Notes: generated by a model from the letters alone, not told the origin. DNA of 64,000 nt from Rhizomys pruinosus (GCA_009823505.1 VZQC01006716.1:1010129-1074128), one strand, 5' to 3'; shown: positions 1 to 11,231, numbered from the stretch's first letter. Translations and numbers: made by a program.

Positions 1-22
1 TGTCTCAAAAATACGAAGGGAG

Positions 23-291
23 GGGCTGGAGAGATGACCTAGCGGTTAAGAGCGCCGACTGCTCTTACAGAGGACCCGGGTTCGATCCCCAGCACCCACA
101 TGGCGGCCGAGAACCATCTGAAACTCCAATTCCAGGAGAGCTCCAGTTCCAGGGGAATCCGACACCCTCTTCTGACCTCCGCAGCATTGCACGACATGGG
201 TGCACAAACTTGCATGCAGACAGTACATTCATACACATACAGAAATAAATAAAATTAATAAAAAAAAACAAAAACAAATACACATTATTAA
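23..291 (+). repeat. B2 SINE, young copy
   Basis: tRNA-derived head (GGCTGGAGAGATG, box A/B-like GGGTTCGATCC), body and AT-rich tail are complete. The sequence atacgaagggagg lies on both sides (about 10-22 and 297-309), a clean target-site duplication, so this is a recent insertion. Confidence 0.9.
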
Positions 292-309
292 AAAAAAATA
301 CGAAGGGAG

Positions 310-632
310 GTGAGCACTAAACACGTGTGGGTACAAAATTTACAAGCAATCACTTACCAGAACCTTTGGAATAGAGCTAAGGTAGTTCAGAGAGGAAGCT
401 TACAACTATGCGTGCTGACATCTGAATATGATTGCTATGCATCATTTACAGGCGTGATGTTATTTAAAAATCAACTTTAGAAAAAAAAATCAGATCTCAA
501 ATAACCTAACACTGTATTCACAGTCTTAGAAAAAATACAAACCCCAAATTAACAGATCACAAAAAGATACTAATACATATCAGGGCAGAAATCAATGAAA
601 TGTAGAATTAAAAAAACACAAAACAAAACAGT
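310..632. other. Intronic sequence, nothing recognised
   Basis: AT-rich sequence without a recognisable repeat or exon; presumed Ccdc158 intron. Confidence 0.5.
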
Positions 633-781
633 GTAGTGGGCATGCTGGCACACGCCTTTAATCCTAGTACTCTGGAGGCAGAGGCAGGCAGATTCTTTGT
701 GAGTTCAAGACCTGCCTGGTCTACAGAGTGAGTTCCAGGACAGCTGGGGCTACAGGGAGACCCTGTCTTGAAAAGACAAAA

Positions 782-812
<31 letters not shown>

Positions 813-815
813 AGT
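633..815 (+). repeat. B1 SINE with (AAAT)n tail
   Basis: 7SL-derived B1 body (cacgcctttaatcctag, tggtctacagagtgagttcc) followed by an (aaat)n tail at about 780-815. Confidence 0.88.
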
Positions 816-916
816 ATAGAGGTGATCAGATTGGTTCTCTGAAAAAATTAAGTTGACAAGCATCCTAGTCAACCTAACCAAAAGAAGACCCAAATTAGTA
901 AATTAGTAAAATTGTA

Positions 917-1072
917 TTTTTTTTTTGTCTTTTCAAGACAGGGTTTCCCTGTAGCCCCAGCTGTCCTGGAATTCACTCTGTAGACCAGGCTGGCCTTGAA
1001 CTCACAAAGATCCACCTGCCTCTGCCTCCCAAGTGCTAGGATCAAAGGCATGCGGCGCCACGCCCAGCGTAA
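917..1072 (-). repeat. B1 SINE
   Basis: Reverse-strand B1. It lies about 100 bp from the forward B1 at 633-815, so the two form an inverted pair. Confidence 0.88.
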
Positions 1073-1364
1073 AATTGTATTTCTAATGAAATACAGAGAA
1101 GTATTAGTGAATACTTAGAAAATTTATATTCCTTCCTCAAAACTGGAAAATCTGGATGAAATGGATACATATGACTACCTAGATACATATGACTACCAAA
1201 ATTAAATCAAGACGATATAAACAACATAAGCAGTCCCTTAACAGTCAACAGAATTGAAGCAATTAAAATACCTTCCAACAAAGTCCAGAACCAAATGGAT
1301 TTACTACAGAATTCTACCAAACCTTTAAAGAAGTACTAACATCAATGCTTCTCAAAATATTCCA

Positions 1365-1612
1365 GGGCTGGAGAGAGAGCCTAGCGGTTAAGAGCACCGA
1401 CTGCTCTTGCAGAGGACCCGGGTTCGATCCCCAGCACCCACATGGCGGCTGAGAACCGTCTGTAACTCCCAATTCCAGAAGAACTCCAGTTCCAGGGGAA
1501 TCCGAGACCCTCTTCTGACCTCCGCGGCATTGCACAACACAGGTGCACAAACCTACATGCAGACAGTACATTCATACACATACAAAAATAAATTTTAAAA
1601 AAATCTTTAAAA
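1365..1612 (+). repeat. B2 SINE
   Basis: Full-length copy with A-rich tail. Sequence similar to neighbouring young B2 copies. Confidence 0.88.
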
Positions 1613-2268
1613 AATTCCATAAAATAGAAAGGGAAAGAACAAAATCCACAAAGAACAAATGCAAATAGCCAGTAAACATGAAATTTGTTGAAACATTTGT
1701 AAATAAACAACAGTAACTACATACTAAATGAACTACTAAGTTTGCATACAAAGTGATCAACTGATCCTGGTATCATACTCTGTAGATAAACACAGATGTT
1801 GATTACTTTGTGGTGGTTTGCTTTCAAAGCCCATGATTTCTGTTTTCTTAAATTACTAAAGTCTTAAATCAATAGACTTTTTGGTTTACAGGAAAATTGA
1901 AGACTATAAAGAGCTCCTATAGATTCTCTCATCCCAATTTCCCATATTAGTAAAATATTGCATTAATGTAGTACATTTGTCACAAAGGGTAAGCCAGGAT
2001 TGACACATTATTGATTATACTCCACAGTTCCACCTGGTTTCATCTTTGGTCTTGTGCATTCTATGGGTTTTCACAAATACAGACATGTGTCTATGATGAC
2101 AGGACTGTAGGGACTGATTTTGCTGCTCTAAGAATCCCTTGTGTCTCATCTGTTCATCTCTTTCCTGAACTTTCTTTTATCTTTTTATCTTTTGCAGACA
2201 TAGGTGGACTCATACAGTCTATACGCTTTTCAAATTGACTTCTTTCCTTTTTTTTCACTTTAAAAATT
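1613..2268. other. Intronic sequence, nothing recognised
   Basis: About 650 bp of AT-rich sequence without an exon or repeat I can identify. Confidence 0.45.
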
Positions 2269-2487
2269 TTTTTAAATTTATTTTTTATGTGTATGAATGT
2301 ACTGTCTGCATGTAGGTTTGTGCACCTGTGTCGTGCAATGCTGCAGAGGTCAGAAGAGGGTCTCGGATACCCCTGGAACTGGAATTAAAGATGGTTCTTA
2401 GCTGTCATGTGGATACTGGGAATCAAACCTGGGTCCTTTGCAAGAGCAGTCAGTGCTCTTAACCGCTAGGCCTTCTCTCCAGCCCCG
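2269..2487 (-). repeat. B2 SINE
   Basis: Reverse-strand B2 ending in cttctctccagcccc. Slightly shortened in the middle relative to the young copies. Confidence 0.85.
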
Positions 2488-2529
2488 ACTTCTTTCACTT
2501 GTAATAATATACATTTTAAGCTCTTTAAA

Positions 2530-2702
2530 GTCTTTTATTTTTGCATTTTTGCATGTGGAGATGCACATGTGTGGAGGTCAGAATGCAGCTTTGTGGAGTT
2601 GATTCCCTTCTTCCACCTATACACGAGTTCTGGAGATGGAATTCAAGTTGTCAGGCTTTGACGTAAATTCCTTCACCTGATGCACCATCTCACCGGTGCT
2701 CT
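2530..2702 (-). repeat. B3-like SINE (older B2 relative)
   Basis: Contains gtgtggaggtcagaatgcag and caccatctcaccggtgct, typical of B3-type elements read in reverse. Diverged. Confidence 0.65.
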
Positions 2703-3258
2703 ATAAAGTCTTCTTGTAGCTTAGTGGCTCATGTTTCCAGGTTATACTCATGCCAGGGAAGTAGGAACTTGAGGCAGCTAGGTGGTCAACATTTCATCAA
2801 GTCAGGAAGCAGAGAGAAGTGAATGTTTGTTCTCACCTCATAAGCATTCTTCTTTTTATTCAGTCCAGGACCTCAACCCACAGAATGCCACCCACATAAT
2901 GGTGAGTCTCTCCACCTCAGTTAAACTAATGAAGCTAATTCTTCACTGGCGTGGCCAGAGGCTAATTTAAGATAATCCCTCACAGGTATGCCAAGAGGCT
3001 TGTGTCCTAGGAGATTCAGGCTCCTATCAAATTAATAATAACTATCACAAATTAGAATCAGATAACTTCAGGCCCCTTCAGAGTTGATATTTTTGCAATT
3101 TGTATATAATGACAGTGATAGTCAAACCAAGCCCTTCTATGGAATGGCAGCACACGTTTTAGGAGTTAATTAGGGTGAAGTCAGTATTACAGGAATGGTT
3201 GTGATTAATTGCTGAGTGAACGGTAGAACTGAATGTTTTCCAAAACCCTGCATGTTAG
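2703..3258. other. Intronic sequence with a weak exon-like segment
   Basis: Mostly unrecognised. Positions 2864-2901 have an acceptor-like tttttattcag and a donor-like gtgagt, 38 nt apart, but I could not place the encoded residues in Ccdc158. Confidence 0.35.
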
Positions 3259-3350
3259 GACAGATGATATAGCTCAGTGGCAGGACACTTGCCCAGCATA
3301 TACAAGGCCACTGGATTCTATCTTTAGCATCAACACAAGAACAACAAAAT
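3259..3350 (+). repeat. ID-type SINE relic
   Basis: tRNA-Ala-like head (gatatagctcagtggcagga, acttgcccagcatatac) with an A-rich end. Diverged. Confidence 0.55.
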
Positions 3351-3379
3351 CCCATACAAACAATAAAACTCTGTGTCTT

Positions 3380-3535
3380 GCCAGCGTGGTGGTGCACGCC
3401 TGTAATCTCAGCAATTGGGAGGCAGAGGCAGGTGGATCTCTGTGAGTTCAAGGCCAGCCTGGTCTACAAAGTGAGTTCCAGGACATCTGGGGCTGCAGGA
3501 AGACCCTGTCAAAACAATGAAAACAAAAACTCTTT
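3380..3535 (+). repeat. B1 SINE
   Basis: Complete B1 with a short A-rich tail. Confidence 0.88.
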
Positions 3536-4240
3536 GTCTTGTAATTACAGCAAAAACCACTCTCAACCTAGGAATCATAAGATGGTAGTGGAAAAAGCAT
3601 ATTTTATATATTTACATTATAGTTCATTATATTGATCATTTCTTAAAAATATCAAGTGCTAAGCAAATGAAGGGAGACAGGCACAAGTTCAGGCTCTCAG
3701 CATCTCCAGACATACAGCAGGAGCTTTGGCACCCTGTTGACAAGTGTGCTTTCTTGTCCCAGCCCAGTGTTAGATGCTGCAGTGGGGCTGGTGCAGGCAA
3801 ATGACGCCTGCCTATGAAGAATACTCAGGTCTGGTGGCAAATGGTGAGGAAGCAGCTGGAGCCTGTGCTGTGAGTGGCCTAGGGAAGGAGAGGTTGCAGA
3901 ACTCAAAGCTAGTCTACCTTATACATGTGACGTGCATTTTCCTGATCCAAATAAGCAATTAAACTTCATTGTTTTCAGCTAAATGTAACCTCAGTCTCCC
4001 AAGGTAAAATACTTGATGAGGATCTGACACCCCAGTGTCAGGGACAGGAGCCATGTGTCTGAGTTTACTGAGAGCACAATTGATGACACTGATTGGGTTC
4101 CTACCAGAATATTAAGCACATTGTTTGGGGGTTTTCAAATTTTGACATTCCACTGAAGGCGAAGCTTCAGCACATGGTGTGTGGGAAGGGGAGACTTCCA
4201 GAATAAAAGGAACCAAGTGCTACGCCAGAGAAAAGGTGAC
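3536..4240. other. Intronic sequence, nothing recognised
   Basis: About 700 bp without a recognisable repeat or exon. Confidence 0.4.
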
Positions 4241-4241
4241 T

Positions 4242-4386
4242 GGGCTGGAGAGATGCTCAGCACCTAAGAGCACTGGCTGCTCTTGCAGAAGATCCAGGTG
4301 CAGCTCCCAGCACCTACACAGTGGCTAACAACTGTCTGTAAACACACACACACACACATACACACACACTGAATAAAAAAGAGAGG
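4242..4386 (+). repeat. B2 SINE with (CA)n tail
   Basis: Short B2 whose 3' half is replaced by a (CA)n run at about 4341-4370. Confidence 0.8.
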
Positions 4387-4768
4387 TAACTGAAGCTCTC
4401 TGGGCTGTCATAGTTTGTTTCAAATGTGAAATAGCATCCTCATGTATCTTTACAACCCCTCAGGATCACCCCAGACCTATGACCAATTAGACTGAAGAAG
4501 AGACCATCCTTCTGATTGATTTCTATAGACGGTAAATGCAACAAATCCAGCAAGATCTGTGTCTAGGCATCTAAAGCATTGCTTGCTTCCCTTACTGTGT
4601 TTATTCTTGGAATTGCATTGTCTAGACCATGAGTAAAATCCCTCTGAGTTGTAATGCACTCACTATTGAGGCTTGTGCTCACTTCCCTTTTCCCTGACAA
4701 AAATCAGTGTCCTGCACAGTGTTATAATTTTCAGTGTAACTTGAAGATTGACAAGAAGAAACCTGCAA
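4387..4768. other. Intronic sequence, nothing recognised
   Basis: No repeat or exon identified. Confidence 0.4.
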
Positions 4769-4769
4769 G

Positions 4770-4945
4770 CTAGGCCAGGCATGGTGCCACACACCTTTAA
4801 TCCCAGTACTCAGGAGGCAGAGGCAGGTCGACCTCTATGAGTTTGAAGCCAGCCTGGTCTGCAGGTCTACATAGCAAATTCCAGGCCAGCAAAGGCTATA
4901 TAGTGAGACCCTGTCTAAAAAATAAAACAAACAAATAAAGAAAAA
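4770..4945 (+). repeat. B1 SINE
   Basis: B1 with a small internal duplication (ctggtctgcaggtctacat) at about 4855-4873. Confidence 0.85.
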
Positions 4946-5106
4946 AGAAACCTATAATTTGTGACTGAACGTGAAACTTCCCGAAATGCACTGCCATTCA
5001 CTGCGGTGCTTCCTGAAATACATATTTTATAGTTTATTTTAGGCAAGTATATTTTGGAATGGATTTGTAAATTAGATGCTTTATTTTTCTATTCTCAATG
5101 TCAAGT

Positions 5107-5111
5107 GCTAT

Positions 5112-5146
<35 letters not shown>

Positions 5147-5282
5147 TCTATCTTTTTGAGACAGGGTCTTCTTTTAGCCCCAGTTACCCTGGAACTCACT
5201 ATGTAGACTGGGCTGGTCTTGAACTCACAGAGATATACCTGCCTCTGCCTCCTGAGAGCTGGGATTAAATTCCTGGCCACTT
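5107..5282 (-). repeat. B1 SINE with (TTTA)n
   Basis: The A-tail, seen as (ttta)n at 5109-5150, is followed by the reverse-strand B1 body. Confidence 0.85.
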
Positions 5283-5946
5283 CAAGTGCTTATTTTAACA
5301 AAATAATTGCCGAAGTTGATAAAGTAAACCTAGTCAGCAGGTGATATGACATCTAGGTTAGAGTTAAGGTACCTAAAGATTGTGGGAAAATAAGGTCATT
5401 TTTAGTCTATGAGATTTTATTCTACATTGAGTGTTATGTGTGCCAGGACTACTATAAGAACAAACTAGTTTTTAGTAAAATTAGATTATCTGCTAGGAGA
5501 CAAAGGTTTTTATTGTTGATTAAGGCATTAGTTCACATCTTTATATTTTTCAAATGAATGGAGGCTGATTTAGTAATTGAATGGAATCTGCTTTGTGAAC
5601 CTTCAGACTAATCATTACCATTTCCAGATAAAATGAGCATCTCGGTATACTGGAAATACCACACTTAACCACATTCTCAGATGGACAGAACTTGTGGTAT
5701 CTTCAGCTGGATATTGTGTGTGCTTTGTCAGTGGAGATGGGCAGTGAGGGGAGGCCGAAAGTTCTGCAGTGTTCGTCCTTCAGCAGCCCACCTGTGCTCA
5801 GATATAACTCTACAGTGGGTGGACACATCCGGTGGAGTAGCTCAGTGACACTGAGCCTACCTGTTTGCCAAGCCCGTTTTTGACATGTGGTTTTCCCTCC
5901 TAGGCACCTATTAGGAACATCCATACTTCATATTGTATCATTTGTA
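5283..5946. other. Intronic sequence, nothing recognised
   Basis: No repeat recognised. The frame open at 5692-5883 has no splice context or similarity I know. Confidence 0.4.
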
Positions 5947-5947
5947 T

Positions 5948-6142
5948 CGTGTGTGTGTGTGTGTGTGTGTGTGTGTTTATTTATTTATTTATTTTGGTCT
6001 TTTTGTGACAGAGTCTCCCTTTTAGTCTGAGCTGGCCTGGAGCTTGCTATGTAGACCAGGCTGGCCTTGAACTCACAGAGATCCAACTTCCTCTGCCTCC
6101 CAAGTGCTGGGATTAAAGGTGTGCTCTACCATGGGCGGCTAA
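5948..6142 (-). repeat. (GT)n/(TTTA)n tract and B1 SINE
   Basis: A (gt)n run at about 5948-5977 and (ttta)n precede a reverse-strand B1. Confidence 0.85.
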
Positions 6143-6174
6143 AATTTTTATATTTTTATAATACCAGTAGAATG

Positions 6175-6350
6175 TGGGTAGTAGACTGACTGAAACAGTG
6201 AACTTCTGCTCAAAACAGTCAACTTCCTCATGGAGAATATTGAGAAAGACTGAGAAAGAGATGAAAAGCATGTTTGGCAGAATGCATGAGCTCTGGCGGG
6301 GTGGGGGAATGGGCGGGAACACGGGTCTAGATTTGTTAAAAATAAATCTT
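6175..6350 (+). mobile_element. LINE-1 3'-UTR-only fragment
   Basis: Nearly identical, in reverse complement, to 19555-19700, the 3' UTR of the L1 at 19.5-25.0 kb. An extremely 5'-truncated insertion of the same or a close L1 family. Confidence 0.8.
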
Positions 6351-6587
6351 ATGCTGCCAAAAAGAAAAAAGGAGTTCTGGCTAGAGAGACCACACACTCT
6401 CCCAGACTCCTAATCTCCACACTTTGGCCATTTGTGACCTTCCTTTGTAAAAAAAAAGCATGTGCGGCGTTAGCTAGATCAACCTCATTTCTTTATCTTA
6501 TACTATACTATACTATATATACTAATACTATACTATACATAGTACTATACTATAACTTTTCTTGTTCATTTCACTTTTATTTCATTT

Positions 6588-6985
6588 TTTTAACAATAAA
6601 TTATGAGTACAAGCATCCTTCATGTAAAGCCAGTTTGCAAGCAGTTGTGCCCAAACCCACACAGCCCAAGGCTCCCACCATCCAGCTGGGGGGGGGCAGG
6701 CTTGTATGTACATTCAAGTTGATCAAATAAGTGTCCAGTCTATATTGCTGTAGTTTCACCATTCACCCCAATCATAGCCCTTACATTCTACCACACCACC
6801 TCTTCTGCAGATTGTTCCCTAGGCTTAGAAAAGGGGCACAGGTGGACAAGAAGCAAAACAGTCTATTTTCTCTGGAGATGTCATTTTGGACTCTGACCAG
6901 TTCTGGCTGTTTCCTTTCATGGGCTGATAGTTTGTCCAGGAATAGCCTTTCAATCCTGCTAATGAAGCACAAGCAGTTAGATATA
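6588..6985 (-). mobile_element. Older repeat copy, probably L1 3' UTR
   Basis: Reverse complement of this stretch matches 12375-12740 over most of its length with scattered substitutions, so both are copies of one interspersed repeat. At the 12.8-kb copy it runs into L1-3'-UTR-like sequence, hence the call. A short TA-rich tract precedes it at 6499-6560. Confidence 0.55.
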
Positions 6986-7403
6986 TAGGTATTAAACAGT
7001 ACTAATTATTATGGTAGGTTACTTTGGTATAGACACAGATGTTGATCAACTCATTTCTAAAGAGTTCTTGATGTCTCAAGTCTATAGCTTTATAAAATTA
7101 ATTTAGCCCTAAGCAAAATATCTAAGTTACTTTTCACAGAGGTAGCCAAAGATATTTAATGACATGGTAATGATACTCACACTTTATTATTAAAATGAAA
7201 AAGTAGTATGCATGTGTATATATACATATATAGATGTATATGAATATATAGATTATTGATTTATACTTGTATAGTAAGATTTTAGGTGATTTTATTTTAT
7301 TTTTGCTATTCTATAGTTTCTCTTTCCCAGTTGAATTAATTTTATAACAGAAAATAGCATACACATCTGAAAAAGTCTTTGTTTCTACATTGTTTTAATT
7401 CAG
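6986..7403. other. Ccdc158 intron, nothing recognised
   Basis: AT-rich intron ending in a polypyrimidine-poor but usable acceptor (tgttttaattcag) at 7403. Confidence 0.5.
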
Positions 7404-7578
7404 CGTTCCATGAAAACCAACACACTGAAGGAAGACCCAACAAGGGACCTGAAGCAGCTTCTCCACGAGCTGCGAAGTGTGATCAATGAGGAGCCTGCCG
7501 AAGTGTGATCAATGAGGAGCCTGCCGTGCCTCTGAGCAAGACAGAGGACAATGGGAGAACACAGTCCCTTGGAGCCTT
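7404..7578 (+). CDS. Ccdc158: Ccdc158 coding exon with a 26-bp frame-breaking duplication
   Basis: CCDC158 is a long coiled-coil protein of unknown molecular function. The exon lies between an acceptor ending ttaattcag and a donor gtaggt. In frame 0 it encodes a segment including DLKQLLHELRSVINEEPA, which matches my memory of the mammalian CCDC158 C-terminal region, and the frame resumes as a residue run ending SLGA before the donor in phase 2. The 26 nt at 7474-7499 are repeated exactly at 7500-7525. Because 26 is not a multiple of three, the reading frame meets TGA at 7506-7508, within the second copy. Without the second copy the exon would be 149 nt and would splice in phase to 11441-11500. 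It could be a real allele, a fixed lesion or an assembly error. Confidence 0.82.
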
Positions 7579-7803
7579 GTAGGTGGCTAAGACCGCACAC
7601 GCTCAGAATGGCAAAGCTCCTCTCAGGAGAGTGTCACCGTTGAGTTGTCCATGTGTTGCTGTCTGGGAGGTGAAGATCTGAAAAACTTTGAAGAGAATGT
7701 AAAGTTACCAGGACAACAACATGAAAGTGGAGGGATTAAGCAAAAGTAAACAAACTGAACACCCAGAGATAAAGAAGCAGTCACTCTGTTCAGAAAGTAA
7801 TTA
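7579..7803. other. Ccdc158 intron
   Basis: Unique sequence after the donor; nothing recognised. Confidence 0.4.
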
Positions 7804-7890
7804 GGGACTGGGAATATGACTCAGTGGTAGAATGCATGCAGAGCAGCTGCAAAGGCCCTGGGTTCAATCCCCAGCACTGGGGGTTGGGGA
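7804..7890 (+). repeat. ID SINE
   Basis: tRNA-Ala-like head (gactcagtggtagaatgc) and box-B-like ggttcaatccccagcact are both clear. Confidence 0.8.
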
Positions 7891-8396
7891 TCAGTGCAGG
7901 GTATTACACATAGTTAATTACCAACAGATTTTCCACCATAATCACATTTGGATGCTATAAACCATTTGTGAAAAGGCAGAACTAGGTTTATTCTATTGTA
8001 ACAAAAAACTCAAGTCTGACTTTCGTGCAGCACAGTCTATTATGGAGCTAAAACTACATAGCATTGAGAACTAGAGAAGGTTCAAGGAATAAGCTGAATA
8101 GGAAAAACCTGGATTCCCTGGGTATTCATGACAATGGCTTATATCAGATTAATAAATGGTCTGAGCTGTAAAGGATTCAGTCAGCTCGCCAGCCATCCCT
8201 ATATATAACTTCAGAAATCAATGAGAGTCTCATATTTTTCCCACTCTTAAGCTTTGCCTTGTATTGTCATAGAAATTAATTTATCTTAAAGCATTTTAAT
8301 ATGGTATCTATATACTAACTAGTACTATATACTAGTACAAATCTCATTTTTGTAATATTGTATTTATGTGGCAAATATATAAAAGTAATACATTTC
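7891..8396. other. Intronic sequence, nothing recognised
   Basis: AT-rich; no repeat or exon identified. Confidence 0.4.
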
Positions 8397-8548
8397 AGCC
8401 AGGCATAGTGACACACTCCTTTAATCCCAGTACTCAGGAGGCAGAGGTAGGAGGATCTCTGTGAGTTCAAGGCCAGCCTGGTCTACATAGCGAGTTCCAG
8501 GCCTGCTGGGACTACAGGGGGACCCTGTCTCAAAAAGACCAAAAAAAA
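8397..8548 (+). repeat. B1 SINE
   Basis: Full B1 ending in a short A-run; moderately diverged. Confidence 0.85.
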
Positions 8549-8769
8549 GTAAGTAATACATTCTGAAATAATATCTCTATATAAATAATTTCTACCCTCC
8601 TGAAGATGTTCTGATAATGTATATTAACCCAACTGCCAATGGATTAGCTGGACATATCTAAATTTTAATAATATTAGTAATGGTTTAGTTATCTACCATA
8701 ACACTCCATTATCTAAATCACATAATGTCAGGAATATTCTATATCTTGTCCCATCAAGGAATACTTACA

Positions 8770-8906
8770 CTTTTTTTTTAGACTGCATCTCTATGTAGCC
8801 CTGCCTGGCCTAGAAGTCACTATGTAGACCAGGATGGTCTGGAACGCAAAGAGATACACCTGTCTCTGCCTCCTGAGTGCTGGGATTAAAGACCTTGTGC
8901 CATCAT
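8770..8906 (-). repeat. B1 SINE, diverged
   Basis: Reverse-strand B1 (ctatgtagaccaggatggtc, ctgagtgctgggattaaag) directly abutting the polypyrimidine tract. Confidence 0.8.
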
Positions 8907-8924
8907 GGTGGATGGCAGTTTCTC

Positions 8925-9731
8925 TCTTCTTGTTTCCCTTCCTTTCTTTCTTCCTTTCTCCATTTCTTCCTCTCTTCCTTCCTTCCTTCCTTCCTTCCTT
9001 CCTTCCTTCCTTCCTTCCTTCCTTCCTTTCTTTCTTTCTTTCTTTCTTCCTTCCTTCCTTCCTTCCTTCCTTTCTTCCTTTCTTCCTTCCTTTCTTCTTC
9101 TTCCTTTCTTCCTTTTTTTCCTTCCTTCCTTCCTTCCTTCCTTCCTTCCTTCCTTCCTTCCTTCCTTCCTTCCTTCCTTCCTTTCTTTCTTTCTTTCTTC
9201 CTTTCTTCCTTCCTTCCTTCCTTCCTTCCTTCCTTCCTTCCTTCCTTCCTTCCTTCCTTCCTTCCTTCCTTCCTTCCTTCCTTCCTTCCTTCCTTCCTTC
9301 CTTCCTTTCTTTCCTTTTTCCTTTCTTCTTTTCTTTTCTTTCTTTCTTTTTTCTTTTCTTTCTTTCTTTCTTTTCTTTCTTTCTTTTTCCTTTCTTTTCT
9401 TTCTTTCTTTCTTTTCTTCTTCCTTCTTTCTTCCTCTTTCCTCTCTTCTTTCTCTTCCTTTCTTCCTTTCTTTCTTTCTTCTCTCTTCCTTCTCTTTCTC
9501 CTCTTTCTCCTTCTTCTTCCCTTTCCTTTCCTTCGTTTGTTTTTCTTTCTTTCTTCTTTCTTTCTTTCTTCTTTTTCTTTCTTTTTCTCTTTCTTTCTAT
9601 TTTTCTTTCTTCTTTCTTCTTCTCTTCTCTTCTTTCATTTCTTTCTTTCTCCTCTCTCTCTCTCTCTCTCTCTCTCATCTTCCTTCCTTCGCTTCCTTTC
9701 CTTCCTTCCCTTTCTTTCTCTTCCTTTCTTT

Positions 9732-9780
<49 letters not shown>

Positions 9781-9835
9781 TTCCTTCTTTCTTCCTCTCT
9801 TCTTTCTTTCTATTTTTTTCCTTCTTTCCTTTTTT
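8925..9835 (+). repeat. 900-bp polypyrimidine microsatellite, (TTCC)n/(TTTC)n
   Basis: Almost purely C and T on the + strand: long (ttcc)n blocks at about 8975-9025, 9115-9185 and 9200-9305, then mixed (tttc)n, (tc)n at 9652-9677 and (tttc)n at 9735-9780. The long Ser/Leu/Pro/Phe and Lys/Glu/Arg frames across it are translations of the repeat, not proteins. Confidence 0.97.
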
Positions 9836-9992
9836 GTTTTTGGTTTTTTTCGAGGCAGGGTCTCCCTGTAGCCCCAGTTGTCCTGGAACTCACTCTGTAG
9901 ACCAGGCTGGCCTTGAACTCACAAAGATCTGCCTGCCTCTGCCTCCCAAGTGCTAGAATTAAAGGCATGCACCACCATGCCTGGCCTTCCTT
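9836..9992 (-). repeat. B1 SINE
   Basis: Well-preserved reverse-strand B1. A second diverged B1-like relic (cctgagtgctgggattacag) follows at about 10015-10095. Confidence 0.88.
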
Positions 9993-10095
9993 TCTTTTCA
10001 ATAACATTTCATAGTACATCCCAGGCTGGCTCTTGACTCCTAGCTCAGCATCCTGAGTGCTGGGATTACAGTGTGCTACTTTCCCCAGCTGAACA

Positions 10096-10440
10096 CTTTA
10101 ATTTTTGTTATAACTAGCAGGCCTTCTAAGCCAGGGTTGTGTTGGTTAGCTCAGTTGACAGGTGAATAAATTTCTGCAGACTGACTTGCCTCCTTTGAAA
10201 CAAGGGACAAAGCCAAAGTAGGTTAGAGGTCTGGTTCCAAGCTCTGACCTTTCCCCAGGATTACAGTGGCTTTCACCATCAGGTTCCACCCCAGCCACCA
10301 ATGAACTTGGACTCTATTGGAACTGTATCAAGCATGAATACATTTGAGAATTTTTACTAATTTTCTGTAGTCCTACAAATGACCATGTCATTAAAGTCTA
10401 TCCTCTGTTTAATGCTTAAGAATTCATAGAAGAAAGCTGA
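10096..10440. other. Intronic sequence, nothing recognised
   Basis: No repeat or exon identified. Confidence 0.4.
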
Positions 10441-10582
10441 TGTGTGAGGCACACTGTAATTTTAGTACTTGTGAGGCAGAGGCAGGAAGATCACTTGTGA
10501 GGCAGAGGCTAGCATGGTCCACATGGTGGGTTCCAGGCCAGCCATGGCTATATTGCAAGACCTTGCCTTAAGAAAGCAAAAC
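10441..10582 (+). repeat. Old B1-like SINE
   Basis: Diverged, with an internal repetition of tgtgaggcagaggc; interrupted at its 3' end by the next B2. Confidence 0.6.
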
Positions 10583-10584
10583 AA

Positions 10585-10828
10585 GGGCTGGAGAGATGGC
10601 CTAGTGGTTAGAGTGCCGACCGCTCTTACAGAGGACCCAGGTTCGATCCCCAGCATCCACATGGCGGCTAAGAACCATCTGAAACTCCAATTCCAGGAGA
10701 ACTCCAGTTCCGGGGGAATCCGACACCCTCTTCTGACCTCTGGGGCATTGCACAACACGAGTGCACAAACCTGCATGCAGACAGTACATTCATACACATA
10801 CAAAAAATAATAAATAAAATTTGAAAAA
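10585..10828 (+). repeat. B2 SINE
   Basis: Full-length young-type copy; aagaaagcaaaac before it and aaagaaagcaaaac after it form the target-site duplication. Confidence 0.9.
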
Positions 10829-10984
10829 GAAAGCAAAACAAAACAAAAACTTAAAAAACCCAAACAAATCCATCAATGAAAGCATTCCTGAATTGATCAG
10901 CTCCAGAGGTAACCAGCCCTTCTTAAATTTGCCTGGAGGTCTAAAACTATAGTTGCGGCTTATATAAATGAGCAATTGATTATT

Positions 10985-11203
10985 TTCTAATATTTTACTG
11001 TTTTATTTTATGTGTCTGAGTATATTGCCGGCATGTTTAAGTGTATCTATGTCATACAATGCCCATGCTCAGAAGAGGGCGTCAGATCCTTTGGAACTGG
11101 AGTTATGGATGATTGTTAGTCACCATGTGGGAGCTGGGAACTGAACCTGGGTCCTCTGCAAGAGCAGCCAGTGCTTTTAAACATTGAGCCATCCTTCCAG
11201 CCC
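10985..11203 (-). repeat. B2 SINE, older
   Basis: Reverse-strand B2 with many substitutions (gagccatccttccagccc). Confidence 0.8.
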
Positions 11204-11231
11204 AGAAATTATTTTAAAAAGACCGAGAATC

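Noticed and set aside
2864..2901. Exon-like 38-nt segment with splice-site-like borders
   Set aside because: Its length and phase do not fit the next Ccdc158 exon, and I cannot match its residues to the protein.
5109..5150. (TTTA)n and other short tandem tracts considered as CRISPR-like arrays
   Set aside because: They are SINE tails or simple repeats without unique spacers; the genome is a mammal's.
8791..9956. Long frames of 295-359 residues rich in Ser/Leu/Pro/Phe or Lys/Glu/Arg
   Set aside because: They are translations of the TTCC/TTTC microsatellite.
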